Assembly (NCBI GenBank): GCA_964467315.1
Contig: CAYXSA010000097.1
Location: 1-15,704 of the forward strand
Length of the DNA stretch: 15,704 nt
Source: JAAFIM01 sp964467315
Lineage (GTDB): Bacteria; Bacteroidota; Bacteroidia; Chitinophagales; Saprospiraceae
Reading direction: 5' to 3'
The position numbers and the translations under genes are program-made. The notes beneath the pieces were generated by a model. That model saw nothing but the letters and a program-made list of their open reading frames with translations. It was not told the DNA's origin and ran no database searches. Below are positions 1-6,097 of the stretch, piece after piece (the first letter of the stretch is position 1; the number at the start of each line of letters is the position of its first letter).

Positions 1-61
1 GGATTGGATTCATTAATAATACGACATTTTAATTCTACATGCGGCGCACCTGGGGTCTGCC

Positions 62-82
62 CCTACCATCCCTCACGCATTG
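62..82 (+). repeat. Dispersed two-hairpin element, copy A (right end only)
   Basis: The right terminus ATCCCTCACGCATTG (68-82) matches the right ends of copies C and H. No left end or GTCGGGCTAT core is visible before it, so the copy is partial or diverged. It overlaps the 3' end of the glycosyltransferase gene: the TGA stop of that gene (73-75 on the minus strand) is part of the repeat. Confidence 0.65.
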
Positions 83-1317
83 CCATCGGTATCCTTCATT
101 TGGGTTTTTGCCGCTAAAGAAAGCAGCCTTTGGTAGGCTGCAGCCTGCAAGCTCATATTTCTGTGCTTTTCGGCGAGGCTACGGCTTTGGGGCGCTTGGC
201 TTAGTTGTCCTTCGATGCTTCGGAGGGCTTGGGCGATCTGTTCGGGTTGATTGCCTGCGGCGATAGCGCCGCCTATGCCCGATTTTTGTATGAGGTCGGA
301 GTCGTCGCCTACGCCCTCGGGCAAGATTATCGGTAGATTCATAGCCCAGTATTCGCCGTCTTTGATGGGCGAGCAAAAGCGGCGCGAGGGCGCGGGGCGG
401 ATGGGCGAAAAGGCAAAATCTGCCGTCGACAGATAAGCAGGAACTTCCCCATGCGCCGCCAAGCAAATATAGACCTTATCCAGCGGGAAGCCTACACGCC
501 TTAATTTTTCTTCCAATTCCGATTTCGGCGTAGGCGAGAGCAGCAGCAGCCGAAAAGCCCCCCCGTAAAAATCAAGCGCCGCACGAAACCAGCCGAAAGC
601 CTCTTCATCGTAATAAATACTGCCAAATTTGCCCACATATACGCCTACCCGCTCGCCTGCGCGGTAGCCGATTTTCTCGCGCATCGCTTGCACGATTTCG
701 GCAGGCTGCGGCGCAAAACGCTGCAAATCCACCACACAGGGCACCATCTGCAAACGCTCCTCTTCGATGCCTTCGCTTTTTTGCAACTGCGCATAATAGT
801 TGTGGCTCACTGTGCAAAGCAGCCGCGCCGTCGCCTTCGCCTTACCCTCGTAGTAGCGCTGCACGCGGGTACTCAAGGCTTTCGCGCCCCAAACGCCCGA
901 TTCTACCATATAGTCCGCATGCGGCTCGAAGGATTCTACCGAGTACGATACGCCCCATTTAGCCCGCAACCAATAGCCGAAAACCGCAGCAGGCGCACCC
1001 CTACAGATCATCCATTGCGGCTTACCCCCGCGCTCGCCCTCCCGCAAAGCAGCCTTATACACAGCGCGCAAGTCCAGCCATTTGGAGAGCGGACGCAAAA
1101 AGAAAGGACGCAAAACAACGGCAATATGCTCGACTTTCTCTATGCCCAAATCTATAGATTTTTCTACTGCCTGTGCATTCGCACCGACGCGCTCCATCGT
1201 GAATAACACTACCCGCCGCACCCGCGCATCTGCCGCCAATAGCCGCAAATTCGGCAATACCGTAGCCGCAGTCAAACCCTCTTGCACACCCCAATAGGCG
1301 AAAAAAAATATGGTCAT
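73..1317 (-). CDS. Glycosyltransferase, GT4-like (GT-B fold)
   Basis: A 414-aa protein that probably transfers a sugar from a nucleotide-sugar donor to a surface glycan or lipid acceptor; the substrate cannot be read from sequence. The N-terminal half (about 1-200) resembles a GT-B acceptor domain and includes VESFEPHADYM near 127-137. The C-terminal donor domain starts near VGVYVGKFG (224-232) and carries SPIKDGEYWAMNLPI (316-330), which matches the acidic EX7E-type donor-binding region of GT4 enzymes, followed by GVGDDSDLI. No signal peptide is clear. The start is the ATG at 1315-1317; one base upstream begins a heptanucleotide array, so there is no ordinary ribosome-binding site. The last residues (GNA, stop) fall in the right end of repeat copy A. 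The neighbour ssb is divergent and gives no functional clue. Fold call is fairly firm, precise activity unknown. Confidence 0.8.
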   Translation of the reverse strand: MTIFFFAYWGVQEGLTAATVLPNLRLLAADARVRRVVLFTMERVGANAQAVEKSIDLGIEKVEHIAVVLRPFFLRPLSKWLDLRAVYKAALREGERGGKPQWMICRGAPAAVFGYWLRAKWGVSYSVESFEPHADYMVESGVWGAKALSTRVQRYYEGKAKATARLLCTVSHNYYAQLQKSEGIEEERLQMVPCVVDLQRFAPQPAEIVQAMREKIGYRAGERVGVYVGKFGSIYYDEEAFGWFRAALDFYGGAFRLLLLSPTPKSELEEKLRRVGFPLDKVYICLAAHGEVPAYLSTADFAFSPIRPAPSRRFCSPIKDGEYWAMNLPIILPEGVGDDSDLIQKSGIGGAIAAGNQPEQIAQALRSIEGQLSQAPQSRSLAEKHRNMSLQAAAYQRLLSLAAKTQMKDTDGNA

Positions 1318-1318
1318 C

Positions 1319-1370
1319 GAGTTACGAGTTACGAGTTACGAGTTACGAATTGCGAATTGCGAATTGCGAA
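1319..1370. repeat. Heptanucleotide tandem array (4x GAGTTAC, 3x GAATTGC)
   Basis: Four exact copies of GAGTTAC (1319-1346) are followed by three exact copies of GAATTGC (1347-1367) and a partial GAA. The array begins one base from the minus-strand ATG of the glycosyltransferase, in the place of a ribosome-binding site. Two related units lie at 5768-5781 in the same relation to another minus-strand start. Tandem heptamers of this style are common in Bacteroidota and cyanobacterial intergenic DNA and often cause spurious protein calls. Confidence 0.95.
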
Positions 1371-1438
1371 TATGCTGTATCATATTACCATCACTAAATC
1401 TTGAGGAGCGACAAAAATGCAAAAAAAACGCAATAAAA

Positions 1439-1471
1439 TTTGCAAATCTCGCCCCCCTTTGCTTATCTTTG
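1439..1471 (+). promoter_or_regulatory. Bacteroidota-type promoter for ssb
   Basis: TTTG at 1439-1442 and TATCTTTG at 1464-1471 match the Bacteroidota -33 (TTTG) and -7 (TAnnTTTG) elements with a 21-nt spacer. Transcription would start near 1478, giving a leader of about 70 nt before the ssb ATG at 1549. Confidence 0.6.
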
Positions 1472-1548
1472 CCTACAAGCCCCAAAAAGCTAAACCTCCC
1501 TATACCATCGCTAAACCATTTTTTTTCATCATAATTTACTATTTTCCT

Positions 1549-1941
1549 ATGCGTGGACTCAATAAAGTCTGCCTTATCGGCAATCTGGGCAAAGACCCTG
1601 AAGTACAAACTTTTGACGGCGGTCTGGTGCTGGCGAAATACTCGCTCGCTACGACCGAAGTGTTTAAAAACACAGAAGGCGCTCCCATCTCGCAAACCGA
1701 GTGGCATAATATCGTTATGTGGCGCGAATCCGCCGAATTGGCGGCGAGATTTCTCAAAAAAGGCAGCCGCGTCTATCTCGAAGGCAAGCTAAAAACGAGG
1801 GACTACGAAGACAAAAACGGCATCAAACGCTATACGACCGAAATCGTAGCCGATACCTTTTTGATGCTCGATAAACCCGCCACGAGCCAAGAACAAGCCG
1901 CCGCCGACTTAGTCGCCGACGCAAGCAACACAGCCGTCTAA
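1549..1941 (+). CDS. ssb: Single-stranded DNA-binding protein (short, no acidic tip)
   Basis: A 130-aa SSB that coats single-stranded DNA during replication, repair or recombination. The OB fold is clear: the N-terminus MRGLNKVCLIGNLGKDPEV is the Bacteroidota form of the family signature, with W52 and W58 in the TEWHNIVMW strand and the KGSRVYLEGKLKTRDYED block near 71-88. The start is the ATG at 1549-1551; reading further upstream in frame adds about 44 low-complexity residues that no SSB has. The last 20 residues (from about 111) are an Ala-rich tail ending in NTAV. The usual C-terminal DDD(I/L)PF-type tip, which recruits partner proteins, is absent, and the sequence after the stop shows no frameshifted version of it. 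This may be a secondary SSB paralogue rather than the housekeeping copy. Confidence 0.93.
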   Translation: MRGLNKVCLIGNLGKDPEVQTFDGGLVLAKYSLATTEVFKNTEGAPISQTEWHNIVMWRESAELAARFLKKGSRVYLEGKLKTRDYEDKNGIKRYTTEIVADTFLMLDKPATSQEQAAADLVADASNTAV

Positions 1942-1974
1942 AACGCGCTGTTTTCTCCTCTTAGCCTTTACCTC

Positions 1975-2029
1975 AAAAGCGCAATAAAGTCCCTAATGAT
2001 GGGGCTTTGTTGCGCTTTTCATTTTTTTT
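1975..2029 (+). terminator. Rho-independent terminator of ssb
   Basis: AAAAGCGCAA (1975-1984) pairs with TTGCGCTTTT (2010-2019). Inside it AAAG pairs with CTTT and CCC with GGG, around a short AT-rich loop. After CA comes a run of eight T (2022-2029). The T-run is at the same time the left T-tract of repeat copy B. Confidence 0.9.
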
Positions 2030-2122
2030 GGGCGAGCCGCTTCGCCGCTACGCGGCTCGCGTCGGGCTATACGTTGCAGCGCCTTCATTTCATTTCGGCG
2101 CTTCCTCTCCTATCCCTCTCGC
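2022..2122 (+). repeat. Dispersed two-hairpin element, copy B
   Basis: Left end TTTTTTTTGGGCGAGCC, core GTCGGGCTAT, right end TATCCCTCTCGC (2111-2122). Hairpin 1 pairs CGAGCCGC with GCGGCTCG; hairpin 2 pairs AGCGCC with GGCGCT. The ends are of the A/T type: GCGAG on the left, CTCGC on the right. Confidence 0.85.
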
Positions 2123-2198
2123 TTCTCTGTTCTTCAAACGATACAGCCTTGCATCTACATTTTTTTTGCAATTCATAGGGCGGTTTTTTTCATCTTTG

Positions 2199-2230
2199 CT
2201 TGTTTATTAGAAACTAATAACTTACATTTG
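2199..2230 (+). promoter_or_regulatory. Possible promoter with palindromic operator for the 327-aa gene
   Basis: TACATTTG at 2223-2230 is an exact TAnnTTTG -7 box. A TTG at 2200-2202 would be the -33 box with a 20-nt spacer; the better TTTG at 2195-2198 gives a 24-nt spacer. The spacer contains a perfect inverted repeat, TTATTAG, AAA, CTAATAA (2204-2220), in the right place for a repressor site. The predicted leader is about 165 nt. Confidence 0.45.
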
Positions 2231-2402
2231 CCAGCGAATTTTTACGCGCAGAATAAAACAATCCTCTCTAAGGACAATCGTAAAATTTTCTTGCGATTGT
2301 GTATTCGGCTTTTTAAAAGCGCTGCATTTTTCAGCTTGCAACACTGTATCTTCTACCACACGCACATTTTTTGTTTTACCTACCTATAAATTTTACAGTC
2401 GT

Positions 2403-3386
2403 ATGAGCGTCAAACCACTATGTAAGTCGCCCCAAGAGTTGGGTAACTTTACGGGGAAGGAGTACAAAGCGAAGTTTTTGAAGTCCGTGAAAAAGCTGGC
2501 TAAAAAACATACTTCGCAAGAGACGGCAGCGCCGTTTTTCTTGGATACTGAAGCCAAACTAAAAGACGGTGCAGGCTTTTTGCTGCTCTTCGGCAAAATG
2601 AATGCTTGGAAAAAGCACGCCAAAGACACCGCCCCCAAATCGGAGGCATTGCGCGGCTACTGCTTTGTAACGACAGCGGCAGACGGCTCCCTCGTGCTTA
2701 ATCTGATGCCCGTAGCAGGCAAGCTGAAAAGCAAAGAAAATATCATACAAAAGGAGCTGAAAAAGGTCATAGCAGTAGGCAAAGTCCAAGCCGCTATAGT
2801 CAAAGGCGATTTTGTAGATAATGATGCACTCGAAGCCGCCGCAGAAGCCATGGAGGAAACCCCCGACAGCGCCGACGACGATGACGAAACACCAGAAACA
2901 GAGGCAAGCGAAACAGCACCCAGCTCCGCTACAGCGCCCACAGCCCCCGCAAAAGAAGAAGCCAGTAAAGCACCCATGACGGCGCAAGAGCTGGCAAACA
3001 ACTTCAAAGGCATCGGCGAGCAGTTTAAGACCGTGCACGGCGGCGTACACAATGCCGACGACGTGAAAGCGCTCTTCAAAACCGTAGCCAAATGGCAAAA
3101 ACATTATGAGCTTTTGGATGCAGGCATGAAGGCTAAACTCGCCCCACACGCCGAGCAGATGAAAAAATATATGGAAGGAACGCAGCAGATGTTGCGCGCA
3201 GACCACGTACTCGATGGCGACATAGATAAGGTCGTAGACATCGTAACGAAATTTGCCGACAACCACGACGAAGGGCTCAAACAACAAGCCCTCGCCCTGC
3301 TCAAAAACATCGAAAAAATCGGTAAATCGCTCAATGCCTCCGATATCTTGGAGCAGGTCGAGGAGCTGCGCGGCTTACTTGCCTAA
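2403..3386 (+). CDS. Uncharacterised two-domain protein (327 aa)
   Basis: I do not recognise this family. Residues 1-35 are rich in Lys. Residues 40-146 look like a small alpha/beta domain, with strands suggested by GAGFLLLFGKM (56-66), GYCFVTTAADGSLVLNLMPV (85-104) and VQAAIVKGDFV (128-138). Residues 147-192 are an acidic, Pro/Ala/Thr-rich linker (DDDDETPETEASE). Residues 193-327 are predicted to be mainly helical, ending in a Leu-rich amphipathic helix. There is no signal peptide or membrane segment, so the protein is probably cytoplasmic. The start is the ATG at 2403, after an AT-rich leader without a Shine-Dalgarno. The next gene is 168 nt downstream in the same direction, with repeat copy C between, and the two may be co-transcribed. 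Function unknown. Confidence 0.75.
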   Translation: MSVKPLCKSPQELGNFTGKEYKAKFLKSVKKLAKKHTSQETAAPFFLDTEAKLKDGAGFLLLFGKMNAWKKHAKDTAPKSEALRGYCFVTTAADGSLVLNLMPVAGKLKSKENIIQKELKKVIAVGKVQAAIVKGDFVDNDALEAAAEAMEETPDSADDDDETPETEASETAPSSATAPTAPAKEEASKAPMTAQELANNFKGIGEQFKTVHGGVHNADDVKALFKTVAKWQKHYELLDAGMKAKLAPHAEQMKKYMEGTQQMLRADHVLDGDIDKVVDIVTKFADNHDEGLKQQALALLKNIEKIGKSLNASDILEQVEELRGLLA

Positions 3387-3406
3387 TCCCCTTTTCGAAT
3401 GTTTGT

Positions 3407-3520
3407 AATGCGTGAGGGATAGGAGCGAAACCAGCAAGCAGCCGCAGGCTGCGAAGCTGATGTAGCGTATAGCCCGACCCAAAGGCGGCTTTGCCGCCGA
3501 AGGGGCACGCCCCAAAAAAA
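3407..3520 (-). repeat. Dispersed two-hairpin element, copy C
   Basis: Read on the minus strand: left end TTTTTTTGGGGCGTGCC (ending at 3520), core GTCGGGCTAT, right end TATCCCTCACGCATT (starting at 3407). Hairpin 1 pairs GGCGGC with GCCGCC around AAA. Hairpin 2 pairs GCAGCC with GGCTGC inside CAGC and GCTG. The ends are of the T/A type: GCGTG and CACGC. It fills the gap between the 327-aa and 550-aa genes. Confidence 0.87.
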
Positions 3521-3554
3521 TCCCATTCCTTCCTTCCTATCTTTTATCTGTGCC

Positions 3555-5207
3555 ATGAGCGAAAAAGTAGAAAAACTGAAAGGCTTAGCCGAACTGCTAA
3601 AAAGCAAAAAACTCGGCAAATTTAAGGGCAAAGTTGAGCGCAAAGACCTGAAAACGGGCTATTACGCCATCGCCACGAGCAAGGGTATCGACGTGCAACA
3701 CTTCAAAACTATCGAAGAGGTGTTGAATAAAAAGGCAGAACATGCCGATAAAATGGTGCACGCCACAGCGGCGCAAATCCATACCCTGCAGCAGTTGGAG
3801 GCGATTTTGAGCGACGGCAAATACACCAAAGCCATCGAAGCCTCTAAGACCTTCAATAAAGAAACCGACATACGCGGCTTGCCCGTTGAGATGCAGGCTT
3901 TAGCCTCCGTTTCGGCTACTTTTCAGGCTTCTTGGGGCGAAATTTTGGTCGCCTTAGAAGCAAAAGCCGAAGCAAGCATCGCCTTCAAAGGCAAACACGT
4001 TACCCTCACAGCAGGACTTTCGGCAGTCGCCTCCGCAAGCGCCAAACTCAAAGTCGAAGGCTTGGGAGCATCGGTAGAAGTCTCCGCAAAGGCTGTCGGC
4101 GAGGCAAAAGTAGAGCTCGAATCGCGCACCCTGCAAATCGGAAATAGCAATTATGCCGTTTCTTTCTTTGCCAATATTCGCGGTTATGCCACCGCAGAAG
4201 CCTCCGCAAAGGCAGGTTTCAACCTCAATCCGTTCAGCACCAGCGCCATCACGGGCGCAGAAGCCAAAGCCTTCGCAGGTATCGGCGTAGCAGCCCAAGT
4301 GGGCGTAAAACTGCACGGACGCGCAGGACTCAAACCCGAATTGGAGCGTATGCTCGGCTCGCTCGACGGTGATTTTTCTATCGAAATCGGCGTAGGCGCA
4401 AAAGGCGGCTCCCTCTACTCGGCAGAAGAAACCACCATCAACGGCGAAGTCTATGTAAAACGCACCATTAGCGTCGAACTGACCTTCATGGCAGGCGCAG
4501 GACTCGCCATCAATATCATCGTCCTCAAAGACCTCGAAGAGCAATTCAAACAGACCCTCATCGACGAAATTAAATCCGTCGCCAAAAAGGTCATCGGCGA
4601 AAAAATGCTCAATGAACTGGAAGCCAAAGTCAAAGAGTTCCAGAAAATGGCAAAAGAGAAATTCTCTTACTTCGGGCACTCTATCGCAGGCTTTTTCGAC
4701 TCCATCTTCAAGGGCAAAGACCACTTCGATACCATCCACCACAAACTCGCCAAGCACACCATCACGCTCGGCGAAAAACTCGCCGACCTCCGCGCCGCAC
4801 AGACCAAGAAAAACGACGAGAAAACCGCTAAAGCCATCTCCTCGCTCGAAAAACTCGTCGTCGAATACGAAGAATACGACAAACGCGTTACCCGCATCGC
4901 CTCAGGGCAACTCAACACGCTCATCACCCAACTCAATGGGCTCAAAGGCGACCCGCAGGCACTCGCCAGCCGCATCATCGAGAACGAAGACGAGCTCAAT
5001 GTCCTCATCGAAAACGTCGAATTGGTTACCAATCTCGACTTCGAGATGATTTCCAGCATGAACGAATGGGACGGGCTCGACGACGTAAAAATCGAGCACC
5101 AAATACACATGAACGACCTGCTCGATATCCAAGAAAACTTCAACAAAAGCCTCAAAGGGCTGAGCAATTTCCTCAAAGACGAGATTATTGCTGCTATCAA
5201 TCGTTAG
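3555..5207 (+). CDS. Uncharacterised Ala-rich protein with coiled-coil end (550 aa)
   Basis: I cannot assign a family. The first 115 residues are Lys-rich and partly helical. From about 115 to 325 the chain is dominated by Ala, Gly, Lys, Glu, Ser and Val in short alternating patterns (KAEASIAFKGK at 137-147, ASVEVSAKAVGEAKVELES at 172-190, GAEAKAFAGIGVAAQVGVKL at 234-253), then a hydrophobic patch FMAGAGLAINIIVL (311-324). From 326 to about 480 it looks like long charged helices, probably coiled coil, and the tail is acidic. There is no signal peptide. The alternating small/charged central strands could be a membrane-inserting or filament-like sheet, which is inference. The start is the ATG at 3555, 35 nt after copy C. 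The stop abuts copy D exactly. The 327-aa gene upstream is the likely partner. Confidence 0.75.
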   Translation: MSEKVEKLKGLAELLKSKKLGKFKGKVERKDLKTGYYAIATSKGIDVQHFKTIEEVLNKKAEHADKMVHATAAQIHTLQQLEAILSDGKYTKAIEASKTFNKETDIRGLPVEMQALASVSATFQASWGEILVALEAKAEASIAFKGKHVTLTAGLSAVASASAKLKVEGLGASVEVSAKAVGEAKVELESRTLQIGNSNYAVSFFANIRGYATAEASAKAGFNLNPFSTSAITGAEAKAFAGIGVAAQVGVKLHGRAGLKPELERMLGSLDGDFSIEIGVGAKGGSLYSAEETTINGEVYVKRTISVELTFMAGAGLAINIIVLKDLEEQFKQTLIDEIKSVAKKVIGEKMLNELEAKVKEFQKMAKEKFSYFGHSIAGFFDSIFKGKDHFDTIHHKLAKHTITLGEKLADLRAAQTKKNDEKTAKAISSLEKLVVEYEEYDKRVTRIASGQLNTLITQLNGLKGDPQALASRIIENEDELNVLIENVELVTNLDFEMISSMNEWDGLDDVKIEHQIHMNDLLDIQENFNKSLKGLSNFLKDEIIAAINR

Positions 5208-5329
5208 TTTTTTTTGGGGCGAGCCGCTTCGCAGGCACTACGCGCCTGCTCGCGTCGGGCTATCCGCTACATCACCCGCGTCGCTGCCTTTGGCAGTTTC
5301 GCGGGTGGTTTCGCTTCTATCCCTCTCGC
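5208..5329 (+). repeat. Dispersed two-hairpin element, copy D
   Basis: Left T-tract starts at the base after the stop of the 550-aa gene, then GGGGCGAGCC, core GTCGGGCTAT, and right end TATCCCTCTCGC (5318-5329). Hairpin 1 pairs GCAGGC with GCCTGC; hairpin 2 pairs CACCCGCG with CGCGGGTG and CTGCC with GGCAG. The ends are of the A/T type. The right end encodes the last residues (REG) and part of the stop of the ABA4-like gene on the other strand, so the copy fills the whole convergent gap. Confidence 0.9.
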
Positions 5330-5766
5330 TGCTCTACAAGTCGGGCGCTATCCGTATACTTCAAACGCAAAAGCCAATACAAACCAAAACCAAAGGGGCC
5401 AAACATCAGCGTAAAAAATAAACAAACCACCATAAACCCATGCGGTACGCCCCTGCGCTGCGAGTCGCCCAATGCCCATATGCCCGCCAGCATATCGAAG
5501 GCAAGGTAATGTATCCAACCCACCAATACCCCCCACTCACTCTTGAAAAGCGCCATCACCCCCTGCAAACTCATAAAGTCTAAACTTTCCCCACTCGATA
5601 AAAGCAGCCAAAACAACAAACCCGCATACCCAATCGCATACACAAAGGGCAGCCAAAACGTACGCAGTAAAAACTGCGTCGCCCCACTGCGCGGCGCAGC
5701 TATCATCAAAAACCAAGCAGGCAATACAGCCGTATTGAAAACAGTAAAAAGCGTGTCAGCAGTCAT
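5317..5766 (-). CDS. ABA4-like family membrane protein (DUF4281)
   Basis: A 149-aa integral membrane protein of the ABA4-like family. The plant member is needed for neoxanthin formation; bacterial members are widespread and their role is not settled, though a link to carotenoids is often supposed. Four hydrophobic segments lie near 5-23, 37-56, 76-99 and 109-134. Family hallmarks are GVMALF (69-74), GWIHYLAFDMLAGIWALGD (83-101), RRGVPH (104-109) and TLMFGPFG (119-126). The length is typical. The ATG at 5764-5766 is preceded, one base away, by two heptamer units and no Shine-Dalgarno. The last codons and the stop overlap repeat copy D, so the C-terminal tail has been set by the repeat. No carotenoid gene is seen nearby. 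Confidence 0.88.
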   Translation of the reverse strand: MTADTLFTVFNTAVLPAWFLMIAAPRSGATQFLLRTFWLPFVYAIGYAGLLFWLLLSSGESLDFMSLQGVMALFKSEWGVLVGWIHYLAFDMLAGIWALGDSQRRGVPHGFMVVCLFFTLMFGPFGFGLYWLLRLKYTDSARLVEQREG

Positions 5767-5767
5767 G

Positions 5768-5781
5768 GAGTTGCGAATTAC
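5768..5781. repeat. Heptamer units GAGTTGC and GAATTAC
   Basis: Two units of the same GARTTRC type as the array at 1319-1370, again beginning one base from the ATG of a minus-strand gene (5764-5766). Confidence 0.6.
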
Positions 5782-5821
5782 TACATTCTTAATTAAGTAA
5801 AAATCGTTTTCAAGTTAGAAC

Positions 5822-5861
5822 AATAGCCCCAAAGGGGCTTCCTTTTCGTAACCGTAGGCGA
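5822..5861 (+). repeat. Direct repeat, left copy (partner at 7285-7324)
   Basis: Shares AATAGCCCCAAAGG(G/A)GC, then TTTTC, then CGTA(A/G)CCGTAGGCGA with 7285-7324, with one small length difference in the middle. The two copies flank the 391-aa gene in direct orientation. The GCCCC/GGGGC part forms a tight hairpin. Confidence 0.6.
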
Positions 5862-5909
5862 GCGCCTAGCGCATTGCCTGCGCTTTAAACAAAAAAAAAC
5901 GGCGAAAAA

Positions 5910-5940
5910 CTTGCAGCAAACATAAAAAAGCCTAATTTTG
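5910..5940 (+). promoter_or_regulatory. Bacteroidota-type promoter upstream of the 391-aa gene
   Basis: TAATTTTG at 5933-5940 is an exact TAnnTTTG -7 box. TTG at 5911-5913 serves as -33 with a 19-nt spacer. The predicted transcription start is near 5947, which leaves about 150 nt before the ATG at 6098, with a terminator-like hairpin in between. Confidence 0.55.
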
Positions 5941-5946
5941 TTACAA

Positions 5947-6072
5947 CCTTAAATGTAAAGACTATAAGCCCGCTCTAAAAATGAACTACCCGAATACGAC
6001 TTTCGTACCATATATATAAAGGCTTCTCGGCGCTTTGTCCTCCTTTGGGCAGACGCTGATAAGCCTTTTTTT
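5947..6072 (+). ncRNA. Candidate small RNA or attenuated leader
   Basis: The stretch between the promoter at 5910-5940 and the terminator ending at 6072 would give a transcript of about 125 nt without a credible reading frame. Either it is a separate small RNA or the 5' leader of the 391-aa gene with an attenuator. The sequence alone does not decide, and no known riboswitch consensus is recognisable. Confidence 0.3.
6018..6072 (+). terminator. Strong terminator or attenuator hairpin just before the 391-aa start
   Basis: AAAGGCTT (6018-6025) pairs with AAGCCTTT (6061-6068). Inside, TCGGCG pairs with CGCTGA with one wobble, TTT with AGA, and GTCC with GGGC. The T-run covers 6066-6072. It ends 25 nt before the ATG at 6098, an unusual place for a terminator unless it controls that gene. 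Confidence 0.7.
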
Positions 6073-6097
6073 ATTCACCTTCCCTAACTTTTATCGT

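Larger units (their letters stand above)
1942..2402. other. Intergenic region between ssb and the 327-aa gene
   Basis: A 461-nt gap without a credible gene. It holds the ssb terminator (1975-2029), repeat copy B (2022-2122), a possible promoter with a palindrome in its spacer (2199-2230) and a weak hairpin: ACAATCG (2274-2280) pairs with CGATTGT (2294-2300). Confidence 0.7.
5767..6097. other. Divergent intergenic region before the 391-aa gene
   Basis: A 331-nt gap. It contains heptamer units (5768-5781), a short hairpin GCCCC, AAA, GGGGC (5826-5838) inside one half of a direct repeat (5822-5861), a promoter-like pair (5910-5940) and a strong terminator-type hairpin (6018-6072). No protein-coding gene is credible here. 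Confidence 0.7.

Noticed and set aside
1417..1548. Upstream start for ssb giving a 44-residue extension
   Set aside because: The extension is low-complexity and contains the promoter; the ATG at 1549 gives the canonical SSB N-terminus.
2559..3287. Minus-strand frame (242 codons) opposite the 327-aa gene
   Set aside because: Same shadow effect; many Cys and Phe residues and no recognisable motif.
3502..3520. GGGGCACGCCCC followed by seven A as a terminator
   Set aside because: The stem is short, and on either strand a U-tract would precede the stem rather than follow it; it is better explained as the left end of the repeat.
3954..4757. Long minus-strand open frame (267 codons) opposite the 550-aa gene, rich in Phe, Cys and Gly
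   Set aside because: It is the codon-bias shadow of a Lys/Glu/Ala-rich gene: no plausible start context, odd composition, and the plus-strand gene has a consistent protein pattern.
6035..6097. TTG start adding 21 hydrophobic residues to the 391-aa protein (signal-peptide-like)
   Set aside because: The extension is encoded by the loop and 3' arm of a strong terminator hairpin; an ATG with the local leader pattern lies at 6098.
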